A stretch of 64,000 nt of DNA, taken from assembly GCA_013399895.1 (NCBI GenBank), contig VXBA01011249.1, positions 1,017,252-1,081,251 on the forward strand, given 5' to 3'. Origin of the DNA: Serilophus lunatus. Its lineage: Eukaryota; Chordata; Aves; Passeriformes; Eurylaimidae. The position numbers and the translations under genes were made by a program. The notes under the pieces are model-generated. The model did no database searches and had not been told where the DNA came from. It saw only the letters and a list, made by a program, of their open reading frames with translations. Below, piece by piece: positions 28,224 through 40,100 of the stretch; position 1 is the stretch's first letter; each line of letters opens with the position of its first letter.

Positions 28224-28947
28224 TTATGCAACTCTGCAATGGTATTTGAGGTGATGCAGTACACAGCAAAGCAACATTTGCTTTATTGTAGTGAAGCAAC
28301 CTGATTCTGTTAACAAAGTGGTATAAATCAGGGCAGCTGCATCTAAAATGGCAAAGATGTAAGTAGTTACAAATTGTTTCAGTGAAGAATTGGGTGTAAA
28401 TTGCCTCACTTATATCCAAAAAATGGAAGAAATAGCTTTAGACAGCTGAATATTGTCAATCATAGAGGAAATAGAAGCCAGAGTTGGACGATTTTCATTT
28501 TAAACTCAAGGCCTGATGGCATATGGCAAGCTGATTCCCAATTCCAGTGCTTGAACACAGTTGTCTTTCTCGTTTTAAAAGTAAACTAATCGAGTAGGTT
28601 CTGGTAAATAAATAAATGAATGCTTGTCCCTTTTTTGTGAAGCTTTTTTATGATTTCAATCAATATTTGTCACTTTCCTCTTGGAGAGAATAACAAGCTA
28701 TTGTCTGAGCAGACCTGCCCATTGAATGCTTATTTACCACTCATTAATAAAGCAGAGAAGGTTTGAACCATGTGGGTTGTTAGTCACCAATAACAGGAAA
28801 CAATCAGTAACTGTTAACATTTTTCTCAGGTTGTCATAAACAAAGCTGATCTATTTGTAGTTTGACAATCTGGCGCTGATTTTTTTCCTAGTCAAAACGT
28901 GTTGTTCACTTTCTTTTTGTAATGTGTGCCAAGATGCTATAGACAGC

Positions 28948-29487
28948 TGTATTGGGTCTGGCTGAGATGGAGTTCATCTCCCTCGTAGTGCTGTGCATTG
29001 CATTCATAGCTAGAAAGGTGTGGATAACACACCAGTGTTTTGGCTATTGCTGAGCACAGCACCAGCACATTCCTTCCCTGATCAAGGACAAGATCCCGGG
29101 AGTGGATGCAAGTAGGCCAGTTGACCCAAACCGACTGAAGGGATATTCCATACCATATGGTGCCATCTCAGATATAAAAGCTAAAGGAATAAGGAGGAAG
29201 GGAGGGCATGCATTGCCTACATTGGTTGCCTGCTAAGAAACTGTCACATGTGCTGAAGCCCTGCTTCCCAGGAAGTGGCTGGACAGTTCTTGCTGATGGG
29301 AAGAAGAAACTCAACCTTGTTATTTTCTGCTTTGCTTATGTTTGCAGGCTTCTGCTTTAGTAAACTGTGTTCTCTCAACTCACGAGTTGTTTTTCCACCT
29401 TATTTTCTCTCCCCTGTCTGGCTGTGGACGGGAGTGATAGAGTGGCTTGCTGGGCACCTGGTGTCCAGCCAACATCAATCCACTACA
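28948..29487 (+). mobile_element. Solo LTR of avian ERVL type with 5-bp target duplication
   Basis: The element starts TGTATTGGGTCTGGCTGAGA and ends CAATCCACTACA, 540 bp with TG...CA ends. It is flanked by a perfect five-base direct repeat ACAGC (28943-28947 and 29488-29492), the duplication size expected for ERVL integration. Internal landmarks are GGGATATTCCATACCATATG, a TATAAAA box at 29173-29179, and the U5-like TCTCTCAACTCACGAGTTG. It is related to but clearly different from the LTR at 12.6 kb. No internal genes are present, so it is a solo LTR left by recombination. Confidence 0.88.
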
Positions 29488-29492
29488 ACAGC

Positions 29493-31534
29493 TCAGGTCA
29501 CAAATGTGTTCAGGCAAATAACTGTCATGGGAACAATGGTTTTGTAATGATATGTGCTTTCTGCCAGTACTTGCTTCTATTTTATAGAGTAATATAATCT
29601 GTAATTGTATTTGGGGACTAGGAATTATCCTCTGGCTCACTAGAAATGCTGTGGTGCTTCTTGCATGGCTCAGTCGAGCTGTACTAAGTGGGGGTGGAAA
29701 TGCCTCTAACAGCAGACCCCGTGACTGGGATGCTCCTGCAGGACAGCAAAGGTTTGAGTTTGATGTCCTTCCTCTGTTCCGAGGTGGGAGCTGTTTCTGG
29801 GGTTCTTCTGCTTGCAAAGCAGTGTTTTTTTCTGGTACTACTAGGTAAAATGAGGTTATAAATATCTGATCTGCATGAAGAGAATGACCTTTGCCTGGCT
29901 TTTGGAAAAACAATAGGGCCCTGTGGCTCCTCAGTGAAGCTGAGTCTTTGAGCACCCTGAGTGAATCAGGGTGGCATATAAAGAACCCTCCAGGCATTTC
30001 CTTGTGGTTCAACAGCTTTGTGTGTGCAGCTCTCTGCTCTGATCAACAGTTATTGTGGAGCCTAACTGGAGGTGCACAAGTTTCCCTTCTGCATGGAATC
30101 CAGATGCTCCCCCAAGATCTGTGAAGAAGAGCGTTAACAAAGAGCCACATAAAGTGTGATGAGTATTTCAGTATCAAACCCCAGCCGTATTTGCTTACTG
30201 AAGATTACAAGATTCAGTTCTATACTTTGGCATGCGTTTAGTTGTCAAACTAGACATATTTATTTGTCAAATTTGTTTTCAAAACATAAAGTGTACAGTT
30301 TGAACTCATGGGCAACATCATAAAGAAAAGCTGGTCTGCTATGAGTGAAATACAAACTTCATCACCTATGTGCCTTCTAAACAGGCTAGTTTTCTTCAAG
30401 AGGAAAAATATTAAAACATGCTTAAATAATATTTTTGCTGTAGTTGTGCAGCACTGCAGAAATGTTTTTCTCTAACATAATAAAGACATACCCAAATTCC
30501 TCACTGCAGCTCCAGATATGCTTATGCTCAGTTTACTCTGTCAGAGTCATGATATCTTTCTCTGGTGCTTATAAAACCATAGTCTAATGAAGTGTTTTTA
30601 GAACCCAAATATTTTTGCTCCAGTTTATAATTTATTTCCACAACAAGGGACATCATTTTTTATTTAGTACTGTAATTGCCACATACATGTGCCTATTTAG
30701 CAGGTCTAAAAATACAAAGTGGTGTTCAAATCTTTCAGTATGTGGTTCTGATGCCACTTACACTGAATTACCAGGGCACAGATCTTGGAGATATGTTTAA
30801 CCTAGAGCAACAGCAATTTAGAAAGAATTGTTCCATTATTTTTAGACCTCCAACAAGGGAGCTGCCTGCAGGAGGGAATCTCAGGTGTACTATCCCTAAT
30901 GGCTTCACAATTCAGGGCTTATTTCTGGAATACAAATTATCTGACTTTGTGCGGGTGTAAACATCAACTAAGCTATAAAGCTTCAATCAAAATTCCAGTG
31001 ACATTAGAAGGAAGAGTTTTATGCACTTCCACACTTTCAGGACAATCATTAAAAGTATTTCTGACTGGATATAACAAGATCTTTCTGTACCAGAAAATGC
31101 TAGTACCTGTAGGTCAGATATTTACTTTCAGCTGAAGGGTGGTTATTATCTTTAACAATTATTAACCATTACTTTAAAATTAACAATTTTATTTTGGACG
31201 CAATCAGATATTATTCTGCATATGTTGATATTGAAGAGCAGCTCTACAAACACTTGTGTCTTTAATCAGAAACAGATCAGGAGGTGATGACCTTCATGAG
31301 TCTGAGGTGTTCATTCAAGTGCACTCTGGATTAATAACTGAAAATAAAAGATTTCAAAGCCCTGAAATGTCTCCATTAGGAACACAAGCTGGTTATTTAG
31401 GAATTCATTAAATAACATAAGTAATTTTTCTTCCTTTCCTTACATGCAATGGTGATAGGAGGGTTGCTTTCTCTGCATCTGTTCTACTAGATGTGTCTGG
31501 AGAGCTGAAATCAGTACAATGAATGTTTTTAACA
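29493..31534. other. Unassigned stretch between LTR and SINE
   Basis: No gene recognised. A minus-strand open frame of 210 codons (30012-29380) runs into the solo LTR and has no known domains, so it is taken as chance. Confidence 0.55.
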
Positions 31535-31671
31535 ATACAGAATACCTGAGTTGGAAGGGACTTTCGAGGACCCCTGAGACCAAATCGAGTAAATGACCAT
31601 ATAGGGGATTGAATCTGTGACCATGGTGTTATTAGCACCAATTTTTAAACAACTGGCCTAATCTCAGGGCC
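31535..31671 (-). mobile_element. tRNA-Ile-derived SINE with CR1-like tail (TguSINE1-like)
   Basis: Read on the minus strand, 31671 to about 31592 aligns along its length with tRNA-Ile(AAT). The A box is TTAGGCCAGTTG for TTAGCTCAGTTG. The anticodon region GGTGCTAATAACACCA is almost unchanged, and the B box is GATTCAATCCC for GGTTCGATCCC. The remaining part, to 31535, ends with TCCCTTCCAACTCAGG and ATTCTGTATTG, a CR1-type 3' tail. A tRNA-Ile head plus CR1 tail is the known design of passerine SINEs (TguSINE1 and relatives), which are moved by CR1 machinery. The head carries substitutions in the acceptor stem and D arm, so it is not a working tRNA gene. Confidence 0.85.
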
Positions 31672-31945
31672 AGAAGGAAAGCATTTGTTATCTTCAAGCA
31701 GTATGATAAGGGAAGGGGGAGGGAATCCCCTGTTTTTGGTATAAAACCTTATTTTTTCAGGTTTTTTTCACTTCCTTCCCCAACTCACCGCTGCTTTTCC
31801 CCAGGACACGCTGCGGCAGGTTTAACCCCAGCATGGCCCTGGCGCACGGAGCGGCGCCAGGAGCCTGTAGTGTGTGGGGCCAGGAGTGCGCGGAGCGGGG
31901 CCAGGAACTGTGGTGTGTGGGACTGGGGCAGCTCCGGGCTTACCG

Positions 31946-32012
31946 NNNNNNNNNNNNNNNNNNNNNNNNNNNNNNNNNNNNNNNNNNNNNNNNNNNNNNN
32001 NNNNNNNNNNNN
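31946..32012. other. Assembly gap, 67 N
   Basis: A run of 67 undetermined bases lies inside the GC-rich block, probably because the GC-rich or repetitive sequence there was hard to assemble. Any reading frame drawn across it is not real evidence. Confidence 1.
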
Positions 32013-32056
32013 GGCTGGCAAAAGATGGCACCAGGAGGCTGTTGGCTCGCAGATTT

Positions 32057-32071
32057 TGGCGGGAACCGCCA
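32057..32071. promoter_or_regulatory. Palindrome with E2F-like and YY1-like motifs
   Basis: TGGCGG-GAA-CCGCCA is a perfect inverted repeat with a three-base centre, embedded in TTTTGGCGGGAA (E2F-like) and CCGCCATTTTG (YY1-like). A further YY1-like AAGATGGC occurs at about 32023-32030. Factor binding is inferred from motif likeness only. Confidence 0.45.
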
Positions 32072-32728
32072 TTTTGTTGGAGCCGGGAGCCTCGAAGGAG
32101 GAGGTGGAGCCCAGACCGCTGGGCAATCCGAGGCAGCAAAGCCAGGAAGAAGACCACGAAATTCACGGTGGGACTTGGAGAGCTTAAAATCCCAAAGCAA
32201 CGGAAGTTCACTCTTTTTTTGGCTTCCTGCAAAGCTGGAGAGCAGCAGCACGGCTCCCCTTCTCCGTCTCCCAGGCCTCGTGGCTTGACTTCACCCATCC
32301 CCCATCGGCATCGAAGCCACACCAGCACAACTGCAGGTCGAAAGCTTCCCCAAATAACATCCTGGGTTGGGGGAAGAACCTTCCACTGTGTTATGTTTTC
32401 CAGAGACTCCAAGGGCTGGGAGTTGGCTACCACCAGAGAGGGAGAAGAAGAGGAAGCGGCTTTCCCTTCCCACTGCTTCTCTTTGCCCAGCCTGCCTGGC
32501 CTTCAAAAGCAGTTCCCTTATTCCTTTTTTTTTTCTTTCTTTTTTCCCTTTCACGTGGTTTTTGTTGGGTTTGATTCTGCATTAAGTTTGGAGTTCCCTT
32601 AAACTGTTGTCTTTCTTTTTGGTTGAGCTCAGACAAATAAAGTATTTCCTCTGTTGTTAATTCTGTTCATTCTTCTCATCACTATTAAGAGTGCCCCCTA
32701 GTTAATATAGTGGTGCTAAACCACCACA

Positions 32729-35700
32729 AGTGTGAATAAATGCTATGTGGGTCTGAGAAATGTGCAACATTAAAAAAGGATTCCTCTGACTCCTACAAGC
32801 TGTCCATTTATGTATTGCAAGATGAAATGTAGTTAGCATTAGATCTTTATATTGTCTCAACTGTTTTGTGGGTTTTTTGTGTTTTTTAATTGGACAATCT
32901 TAAATTCTGCTGTTGATTTCAGATATGTTGACTACACGATGTGTGAGGGAGACTGTTTTCTGTTATAGTTCTCTCATAGCCATAAATACGTGTCTTGCAT
33001 GAACTTGTTTTTTTGTAGGTCTTATTTCAGAATAATAGAAAGGGCCAGGGAAGACTGAAATTTTATTTACTGTACCAGGATTATTTAATTTTTAAGTTAC
33101 TTCAAGCAATACTATTTGTTTTGAATGAGTGCTGATGTATAATGTAATCTTACTAATGAATTTATTTTTGTTAAGCATTGAAATGTGAGACCATAGGAAG
33201 GAGGAATACAATGAAGCATACCAAATTATGTCCTTAATTCATGTAAATCAGCATAGCTCAAAATAATAACATAACTACCCTATCAGGTCAACCCTGCCTG
33301 GCCTAATGGCAATAGGAGACATTATTTACTTTAAATATCTTTCAACTGTATTGCTAATTTACATAAACTGAAAGGCTGTCTGCAATATATGTTGCTTTCT
33401 CAATTTAAAGGACTAGGATAATGCTTATATCTCTTTTTTAATATTATTTAAATACTATAATAATAGAAATCAAAGTATATGCTTAGCTAAAAAGGAGTGA
33501 TTTAGGTTTCTCTTTACAAAGCTTATCAGTGATCTCATTGGGATGAAACATCTTAAAGGCCTTGAAAAACCACAGCATCTCTTGCTGCTTTGATCAACTG
33601 GCAGGATTGGGACTTTCCATTTGAAATGAGGGGGAAAACTCCTGCTGACTTCAATGATAGGTGAGATTCAGCCTTGGAATAACTCTGGATACTTGTAGAT
33701 AGATTCAAACTCCTTTTTGTGCGTTTCTAAGCTTTCAAGTCAGCTCAAGCTTGTCAATTTGGACAACCCTGCATGTTTAAGGTAATGAATAATTTACAAA
33801 GTATGGTGCAGGTATGGCTTCATATCTGTGTAGGTGTTATTGTAATAATGCTTAGAATATATATTTGTATAAAGGTTTTGCTTTGAGTCTTGGAGAAACA
33901 TTCAGCAGCAGATGGACTGTCTAAGCAATATTGTGCTAGTAAAGTTGGCACAATCCTGCCAAAATGTACTGTTTATTGAGTATGAGGTGTCCCAATATCT
34001 GTATGATTCAGATAGAAAATGCATATCCAAATCAGGATGCAGATGTACCTTGTATGGAAAGAGGTGTAAAGAAAAAAAGTCATGCATGTGCATAAATTAT
34101 ATGCAGTGTGCAATATATAAGTCACATAAGGAGTGGCTGAGACTGCTTAGCCCGGAGAAAAGGAGGCTCAAGGGAGACCTTATCATGTTCGGCAGCTGTC
34201 TGAAAGGAGATCAGCCTCTTCTATGAGGCAACTAGTGAAAGGACAAGAGGACAAGCTGTACCAGGGGGTATCCAGGTTGGACATCAGGAAGAATTTCTTC
34301 ACAGAAAGGCTTGTTAAGCATTGGAATGATCTGCCCAGGAGGATGGTGGAGTCACCATTCCTGGGATTGTTCAGGAAATGACTGGATGTGAAACTAGGTG
34401 CCATAGGCTAGCTGGCAAGATGGTGATTGGTCAAAGGTTTGACTTGATTGTCTTGGAAGTCTTTTTGAGCCTAAATTATTCTGTGGTTTTGTAGGGCATG
34501 GGTTTGTGCAGGTGTGTTTCACAGACATGCATGAAAAAGCACAATGTCAATAGGAGTGCATTTGACTACTCTGCAAGCAACATGCCTTTGCCACTGACCT
34601 TAGCATGAAATCCTTCATTACAAGACAAAATTAGCATTGGAGCCTCCAGACCTTGATCATTGCAACTCTGGTAATGAAGTATCTACTGACCTGACTGCAC
34701 ACGCAGAGAAAAGGCACCTAACAGCTAAAAGGATTTCAGGAATCAAACTTGCATGTGGCCAAGCAGAGGAGCATAGGTACATCTAATTATAAGTGAAACA
34801 CTGTTGGAGCAGTTTACAATGGATACACTATGGAGGAAGAATAAAGTGCCTGAAAAAGATTTGCTGACTGTTGAGGAGCTCTCTGGACCTATTTGGAGAC
34901 TTGGAAAAGAGAACTTGACAGTTTCTGAATCACAGTGGTTAAGCATCTTTAAAGGAGTATAAATGACAAGTTCTCTCTATGCTCTCATTTGTGCTCTGGC
35001 TACAAATAACTATTGAATTGGGAAAGTGGGGGTGAGAGAATGGGACACCAAAACAACTGAAGTAATTCTGAAGCGAAATGCTGGAAGACGAAATTCTCCT
35101 TCTTCATACTGGTTTCATCCTGATTCTTTGGCATATTTATGGGACTCTAACACCACTTACCTAGTTTTTAGATGACAGAATATAACAGATGGCCTGGTCA
35201 ACCCTCGTTTCTGATTGCAAGCTGTGGCAAAACTGTGAGTGATGCAGTTATGGTGTAATGCTTCTGATCTGGTTCTTGCTATGATTTGGGGTACCTAGTA
35301 TGAGAGTTGGATAGAATTTTGGTGTTCAAGCACAAGCTGTTATAAAAGGACTTCATCACGAGTATAGTTTGGGTGGGATATCTAATCTAGAGGCACCTTA
35401 ATTTTTATTCTGAAAGTTCCATGGTGCTAGTGCTTCTTGGTGGATGAACAGCACTTGATTATTCTGGATGTTTTTCTACATATTTCTGTGTTTTATTCAC
35501 TTAACATTCAAAGTGAAATATGGAAATATTTCTGTGGTTACTCTCTAGCTGGTAGACTAAAAACATAATACTTTGGTACCCTAGGTCTGTCTCTCAATCA
35601 TAGATGTTCACTTGATGAGTAGTAAATTCTGCAGACACTTAGATGCACCACTACCAGTGGTAATCAGAAAAATTACTTCCTTATTCAAAGAGAATGTTAT

Positions 35701-37091
35701 AGCTCCTTTTCATGTGTGACACCTCACACCTACAGTAGCCTCAAGACAAGGTTCAATTTCTCAAATTAGGTCCCCTGTTATTAGAAGGGTGTAGCAAAGT
35801 TTTGCTGTATGCTTTGCTAGAGAAGCCACTGACGTTAAATATAAGTTATAGATTAAAGCCAAGCCATCTGAGTCTTTCTCATCAGAAGAATGAATGCTTG
35901 AATAGAACATATACGATATCTCAGTTTAATGAGCTTTGTAGGTGGTAGATTAAAGAACTATTTTTCTGAACTTAATTAGATTAAAAAAATCAAGACATTA
36001 TAACTTGCTTTTTCAGACATGTAATTGACAATACCTGGAGATATTTAAGCAAGCTGTTTTCTGATCTTAATAATGTGAAGGACAATTAAAAAAAATCCAA
36101 ACCCCAAACCAAATAAAAACCCCTCTGGAGAGTTCCTGGAATAAAAGCAAGGAGAGGGCAATTTGGCATTTATTATTTCTGCAGGAAAACTAATTCTTCA
36201 AAAAGAAGCAGCAGTTAAGAAAAACTGATTACAATAATTTTTTTCTGCTCTCTTATCCACTAACACACTTCTCAAGGCTACACTGACTTGTGATTTCTGC
36301 TGCACAGGAACACACCCATGACTCAGATGCTCTTGTGCTAGTCCTATTGCAGTGCTATATTCTCAGCAGCGCAGATTGCGCACAGCATCCAGCATGATAT
36401 GTGTAGTATGCTGCTGATTACTGTGGTTGATATAGTATTGTTGGATTTAGTAAACTGGTAATAAGCTGCACCTAATGCAAGGACAGTGATGGTCTAAGTA
36501 ATGCCTGATTTTTTTACAAATACTGCTTCCCCTTCACTAATGCATCTTCCTCTCCTTCATAAAGCACTGAGATCCTCAAGCAGTACAGCTGATAGGGCCT
36601 TTAAAAAAACAAAACAAACTTTTGGCCAAAGATCTCAGAAGATCTATAACTAACATGAATTATAGCTTCCCTATGGTGGGCTGGGTAACTATCTTGTAGA
36701 TAAATTATTACAAATGCCAAAACTGCCGCTAAGAAATTAAGACTGTTCTCTGAGTAGGTATAACAGTATCTTTCCCATCTCTTTTTCTACACCTTGTGAG
36801 AAAGACTTGCATTTGAAAAGCCTTTAACTTCTTCTAGATAGTGTAATTTATATTATATATATTATATAGATATGTTTTCATTTCCTTTCAGATAAAACCA
36901 AACAGGACAAATGTAGAATCACTAATTTTTTTAAAACTGAACTACTTGAGGAAAAAATTTTAACTGGACACAGCACTTGGACTCCACTTAATTCGATGTA
37001 ATCATTGTGTTAGACTATTTTCTGCCTAAAAGATCATTAAGATAAGACAAGCAGGCTAGAATTTGGTTATCAAAGTCAAATGTCACGGGAG
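32729..37091. other. Region downstream of HAAO
   Basis: It contains the CR1 copy at 34127-34487 and the HAAO 3' UTR of unknown length next to 37092. No further coding exon was recognised. Confidence 0.55.
34127..34487 (+). mobile_element. CR1 LINE 3' fragment
   Basis: The sequence follows the CR1 3' end closely. It starts with a GGAGTGGCTGAGACTG block and GAGAAAAGGAGGCTCAAG, passes through GGACATCAGGAAGAATTTCT, and ends with ATTATTCTGTGG near 34487. The reading frame is broken by many changes, so this is an older copy than the one at 53.9 kb. Confidence 0.9.
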
Positions 37092-37170
37092 CTAGGTATA
37101 GGGCTGCTTGCGTTTTGGATCCTGAGAGATGCAGAGAGCGACACATTCTTCTGTTCTTTTCCAGCAATAC
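37092..37170 (-). CDS. HAAO: HAAO coding exon 10 (C-terminus and stop)
   Basis: The exon begins with one base completing Ala, then YCWKRTEECVALCISQDP and KRKQPYT, then TAG. The human counterpart is [25 protein letters not shown]. The acceptor is TTTTTCCAG|G after a pyrimidine tract. The last residues (QPYT) differ from the mammalian KPLG but the length is the same. The 3' UTR runs towards lower positions; I see no strong nearby AATAAA. A minus-strand AATAAA at 36169-36174 is possible but unproven. Confidence 0.94.
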
Positions 37171-40100
37171 CTGGAAAAACGGAAAGAGAGAAAATCCAGT
37201 GTATACAGAGGGGAAACCACATGCTCAAAACAACAACCAACATTGATGCTACTGAAAATGAGAGGAAAATAAATAGGTTCTGTTGTGATTACATTTGTTT
37301 TCTTTCCATATTGGTATATCTTGAGATACTTCACTATCACTAATATAAGTTGAACATCATGACATGGCAGAAAAGAATGTTTATCTACTTATGGATGAAC
37401 CAAGGAGGAAGGCATCTAATCTAATCTCAGTGATATGACTGGAACAGAATCACCTCAGATTATTATTACTGTAATAAAATTTTTGCTTACAAGTTTAATA
37501 GTTTTTCTTTTTGTGGTCATCACTTTTGTATTACCTGAATCTGTGTCAGTTGCAGAGATGGACAGAGATCACTCAGTGTGCATGCTCTAAAAGTTATCTG
37601 CTATACAAGTCTGATAAAAGTCCTAATGAAATATGAACTATGCATGTGTAATGTGCCATGACTTTTAAAACTTGTGCTTATTGATTGAACTGTAGGACTG
37701 AGAATTAATTTAAGTGATTTTACAGAAGTGATGGGCTTAATGGTGAAGAGATGGTTGCATGTTGGAATGACAGGTGCAGAGAACAGTTCTGTATGTGGCT
37801 GTGTGGTTTCAGCTCTTTCAACAAATGTTTTCAAAGCTGTACAAAAGGTGTGGAAGTCAGCACTACTATTTATTGGATTTTTCCTGTAGGAAAGGCCATT
37901 TTTATCATCTGCCTATGACTTGCTGCAGTGAGCATACATCCTCCTTCATCATCTTCATGGCGGGCACTTTATCAGCTTCCACGACTTTCCACATCTTCCT
38001 TTTCATTCTCTCCAGAAGCTGTTCTCACTGTTTTTTTCCTTTATGTGTATCATGTGTGTCATGATTATGAAATAGCTGTATGCATTCTGCTCTAGGAAGA
38101 GAGCAGTTCTTAAGAGAGTGTTCTTAGCCTGAACCCCAAATCTTCCCGAATTGATGTTGAGCATGGTCTGATGCAGACAGGAGCTGCTGTTAGTGCCAGT
38201 TGGTGTTTTCATGCTATCTATCTTTATGCATTGCCTTTTGCATGCTGCTTTTTCTTGGTAGTGCTTATCTTCATTTTCCCCAGCTTTTATCATAAGAGCT
38301 GAACTGGAATAAATGTCTGGCTTTTAATCCTGAAAACACTTTTGCCCCGAGGAGTAATGGAGGCTATTGCAAATCCTGCATTTACAGATGCTGTCTTCTG
38401 AAGAATCCTTAGGGTTCTCCTCCAAGAAAAGCAAAGACTGGTTTGATGAAAACAGTCAAGAGATCCAGGATTTGTTGTCAAAGAGAACTGCTCACCAAGC
38501 ACACCTCGCTCAGCCACCTTGCCATATTAGAAAAGCAGCCTTTTGTGTTGCATGTAGCAAGCTCCAACAGAAACTTCGAGATATCCAGGACAAGTGGTGG
38601 AACAACCTCGCAGAAAAGACTCAGTTATGCACAGATTTGGGCGACCACAGAGGATTCTATGAGGCTCTAAAAGCAGTGTATGGACCCACACACCATGTTC
38701 AAAGCCAGCTACTAAGCACAGATGGCCAAATGCTTCTTACAGATAAAACCTCCATCCTGAATAGATGGTCTGAACATTTCCAAACTCTCTTCAGTGCCAA
38801 CCATGTAGTCCAAGACTCAGCAAATTCAGCACCTTACACAACAGCCAGTGAAAAATGAATTGGATGTAGCTCCTACTATGGGAGAGATTCTTAAGGCCAT
38901 ACAGCAGATAAAAACTGGCAAGGCAGCTGGGATCGACGGAATCTCGCCTGAAATCTGGAAGCATGGAGGCCAAGCACTCCATGCTAAATTTAATGAGCTC
39001 ATTGTGTGTTGCTGGGAAAAAGGAGAACTACCACCCGATCTCTGTGAAGCAGTTATCATCATCTTGTACGAGAAGAAAGGAGAAAAATCAGACTGCTCAA
39101 ATTACCGAGGTATTACTTTGCTCTCTACTCCTGGTAAAATTCTTGCAAGAATACTTTTGAACAGACCAGCTATCTCAGAACAACTTCTACCTGAAAGTCA
39201 GTGTGATTTCAGAGCCAACCGGAGTACTACAGACATGGTATTTGTTCTCAGACAACTGCAAAAGAAGTGTAGGGAACAGAACAAAGGACACCATGTAACT
39301 TTTGTTGACCTCACCAAAGCATTTGAGACTGAGCAGGAAGGGCCTGTGGCAAATCTTGGAACGATTAGGTTGTCCTCCCAGACTCCTCGAAATTATTATC
39401 CTGTTACATGAGGATCAGCATGGCCAAGTCAGATATTGGTGATGCCCTCTCTAAGCCCTTCCCAATAGCTAATGGTGTGAAACAAGGTTGTGTTCTCACA
39501 TCAACTTGATTCATAATCTTCTTCAGCATGATGCTCCAAAGGGCCACAGCAGACCTCGATGAAGGTAACGGCATTTACATCCGATATCATACCGATGGAA
39601 GCCTATTCAACCTAAGGCGACTGAAGGCCCACACCAAGACCCTAAATCACCTTGTCCGCGAGCTGCTTTTTGCTGATGATGCTGCCCTCGTTGCTCACAC
39701 AGAAGCAGCTCTGCAGCGCTGAACATCCTGCTTTGCAGAGGCTGCTGAGATTTTTGGGCTGGAGAGGTCAGCTTGAAAAAGACAGAAGTTCTTTACCAAC
39801 CTGCTCCTCAGGAAGTCTTCCAGGAGATACAAGGACCCCATGAAACAATATCTAAGTGTTGGTCATATTGACTGTCATCAGTGGTCCACTCTGGCCTCCA
39901 ATCGAGAGACATGGAGACAACCATCTATAACGTTGCTACCTCCTTTGAGAATGCACATGGAATCAGTCTCGAGGAGAAAAGATAACGCAAAGAACCATGC
40001 CTTGCCAATATTGCCTAAGGAGACTTTCCACTGTGCCTTTTGCAACCGGACTTGCCTGTCCCACATCGGCCTTCTTAGCCATCAGTGTGCTTGCAGCAAG

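Larger units (their letters stand above)
13102..28942. other. Gene-free AT-rich stretch
   Basis: Besides the old CR1 at 15400-15652, the hairpin at 18996, the microsatellite at 28177 and the unassigned exon-like frame at 18446-18660, nothing could be supported as a gene or repeat. Confidence 0.55.
31704..32728 (+). mobile_element. Probable LTR: GC-rich, CpG-rich block with assembly gap
   Basis: This block is far richer in GC and CpG than the rest of the window. On the plus strand it has a TATAAAA box at 31740-31746, an AATAAA at 32636-32641, and a 3' end CTAAACCACCACA (to 32728) that resembles the TAAACC(A)CGACA ends of avian ERVL LTRs. A TG start at 31704 is possible. The flanks AGTA and AGTG do not form a convincing duplication. 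The YY1-like and E2F-like motifs near 32057-32077 fit an LTR promoter. Several overlapping open frames cross the block on both strands, but none looks like a known protein. Alternatives are a CpG-island promoter of a noncoding RNA or another repeat. The exact borders are uncertain. Confidence 0.4.

Noticed and set aside
29380..30012. Minus-strand open frame of 210 codons
   Set aside because: It runs into the solo LTR, has no recognisable domain and is explained by locally higher GC.
31592..31671. A working tRNA-Ile gene
   Set aside because: The acceptor and D stems are degraded and the sequence continues into a CR1-type tail, so it is a SINE head.
31785..32602. Several overlapping open frames on both strands
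   Set aside because: They cross the 67-N gap or follow from GC-rich composition, and none resembles a known protein.
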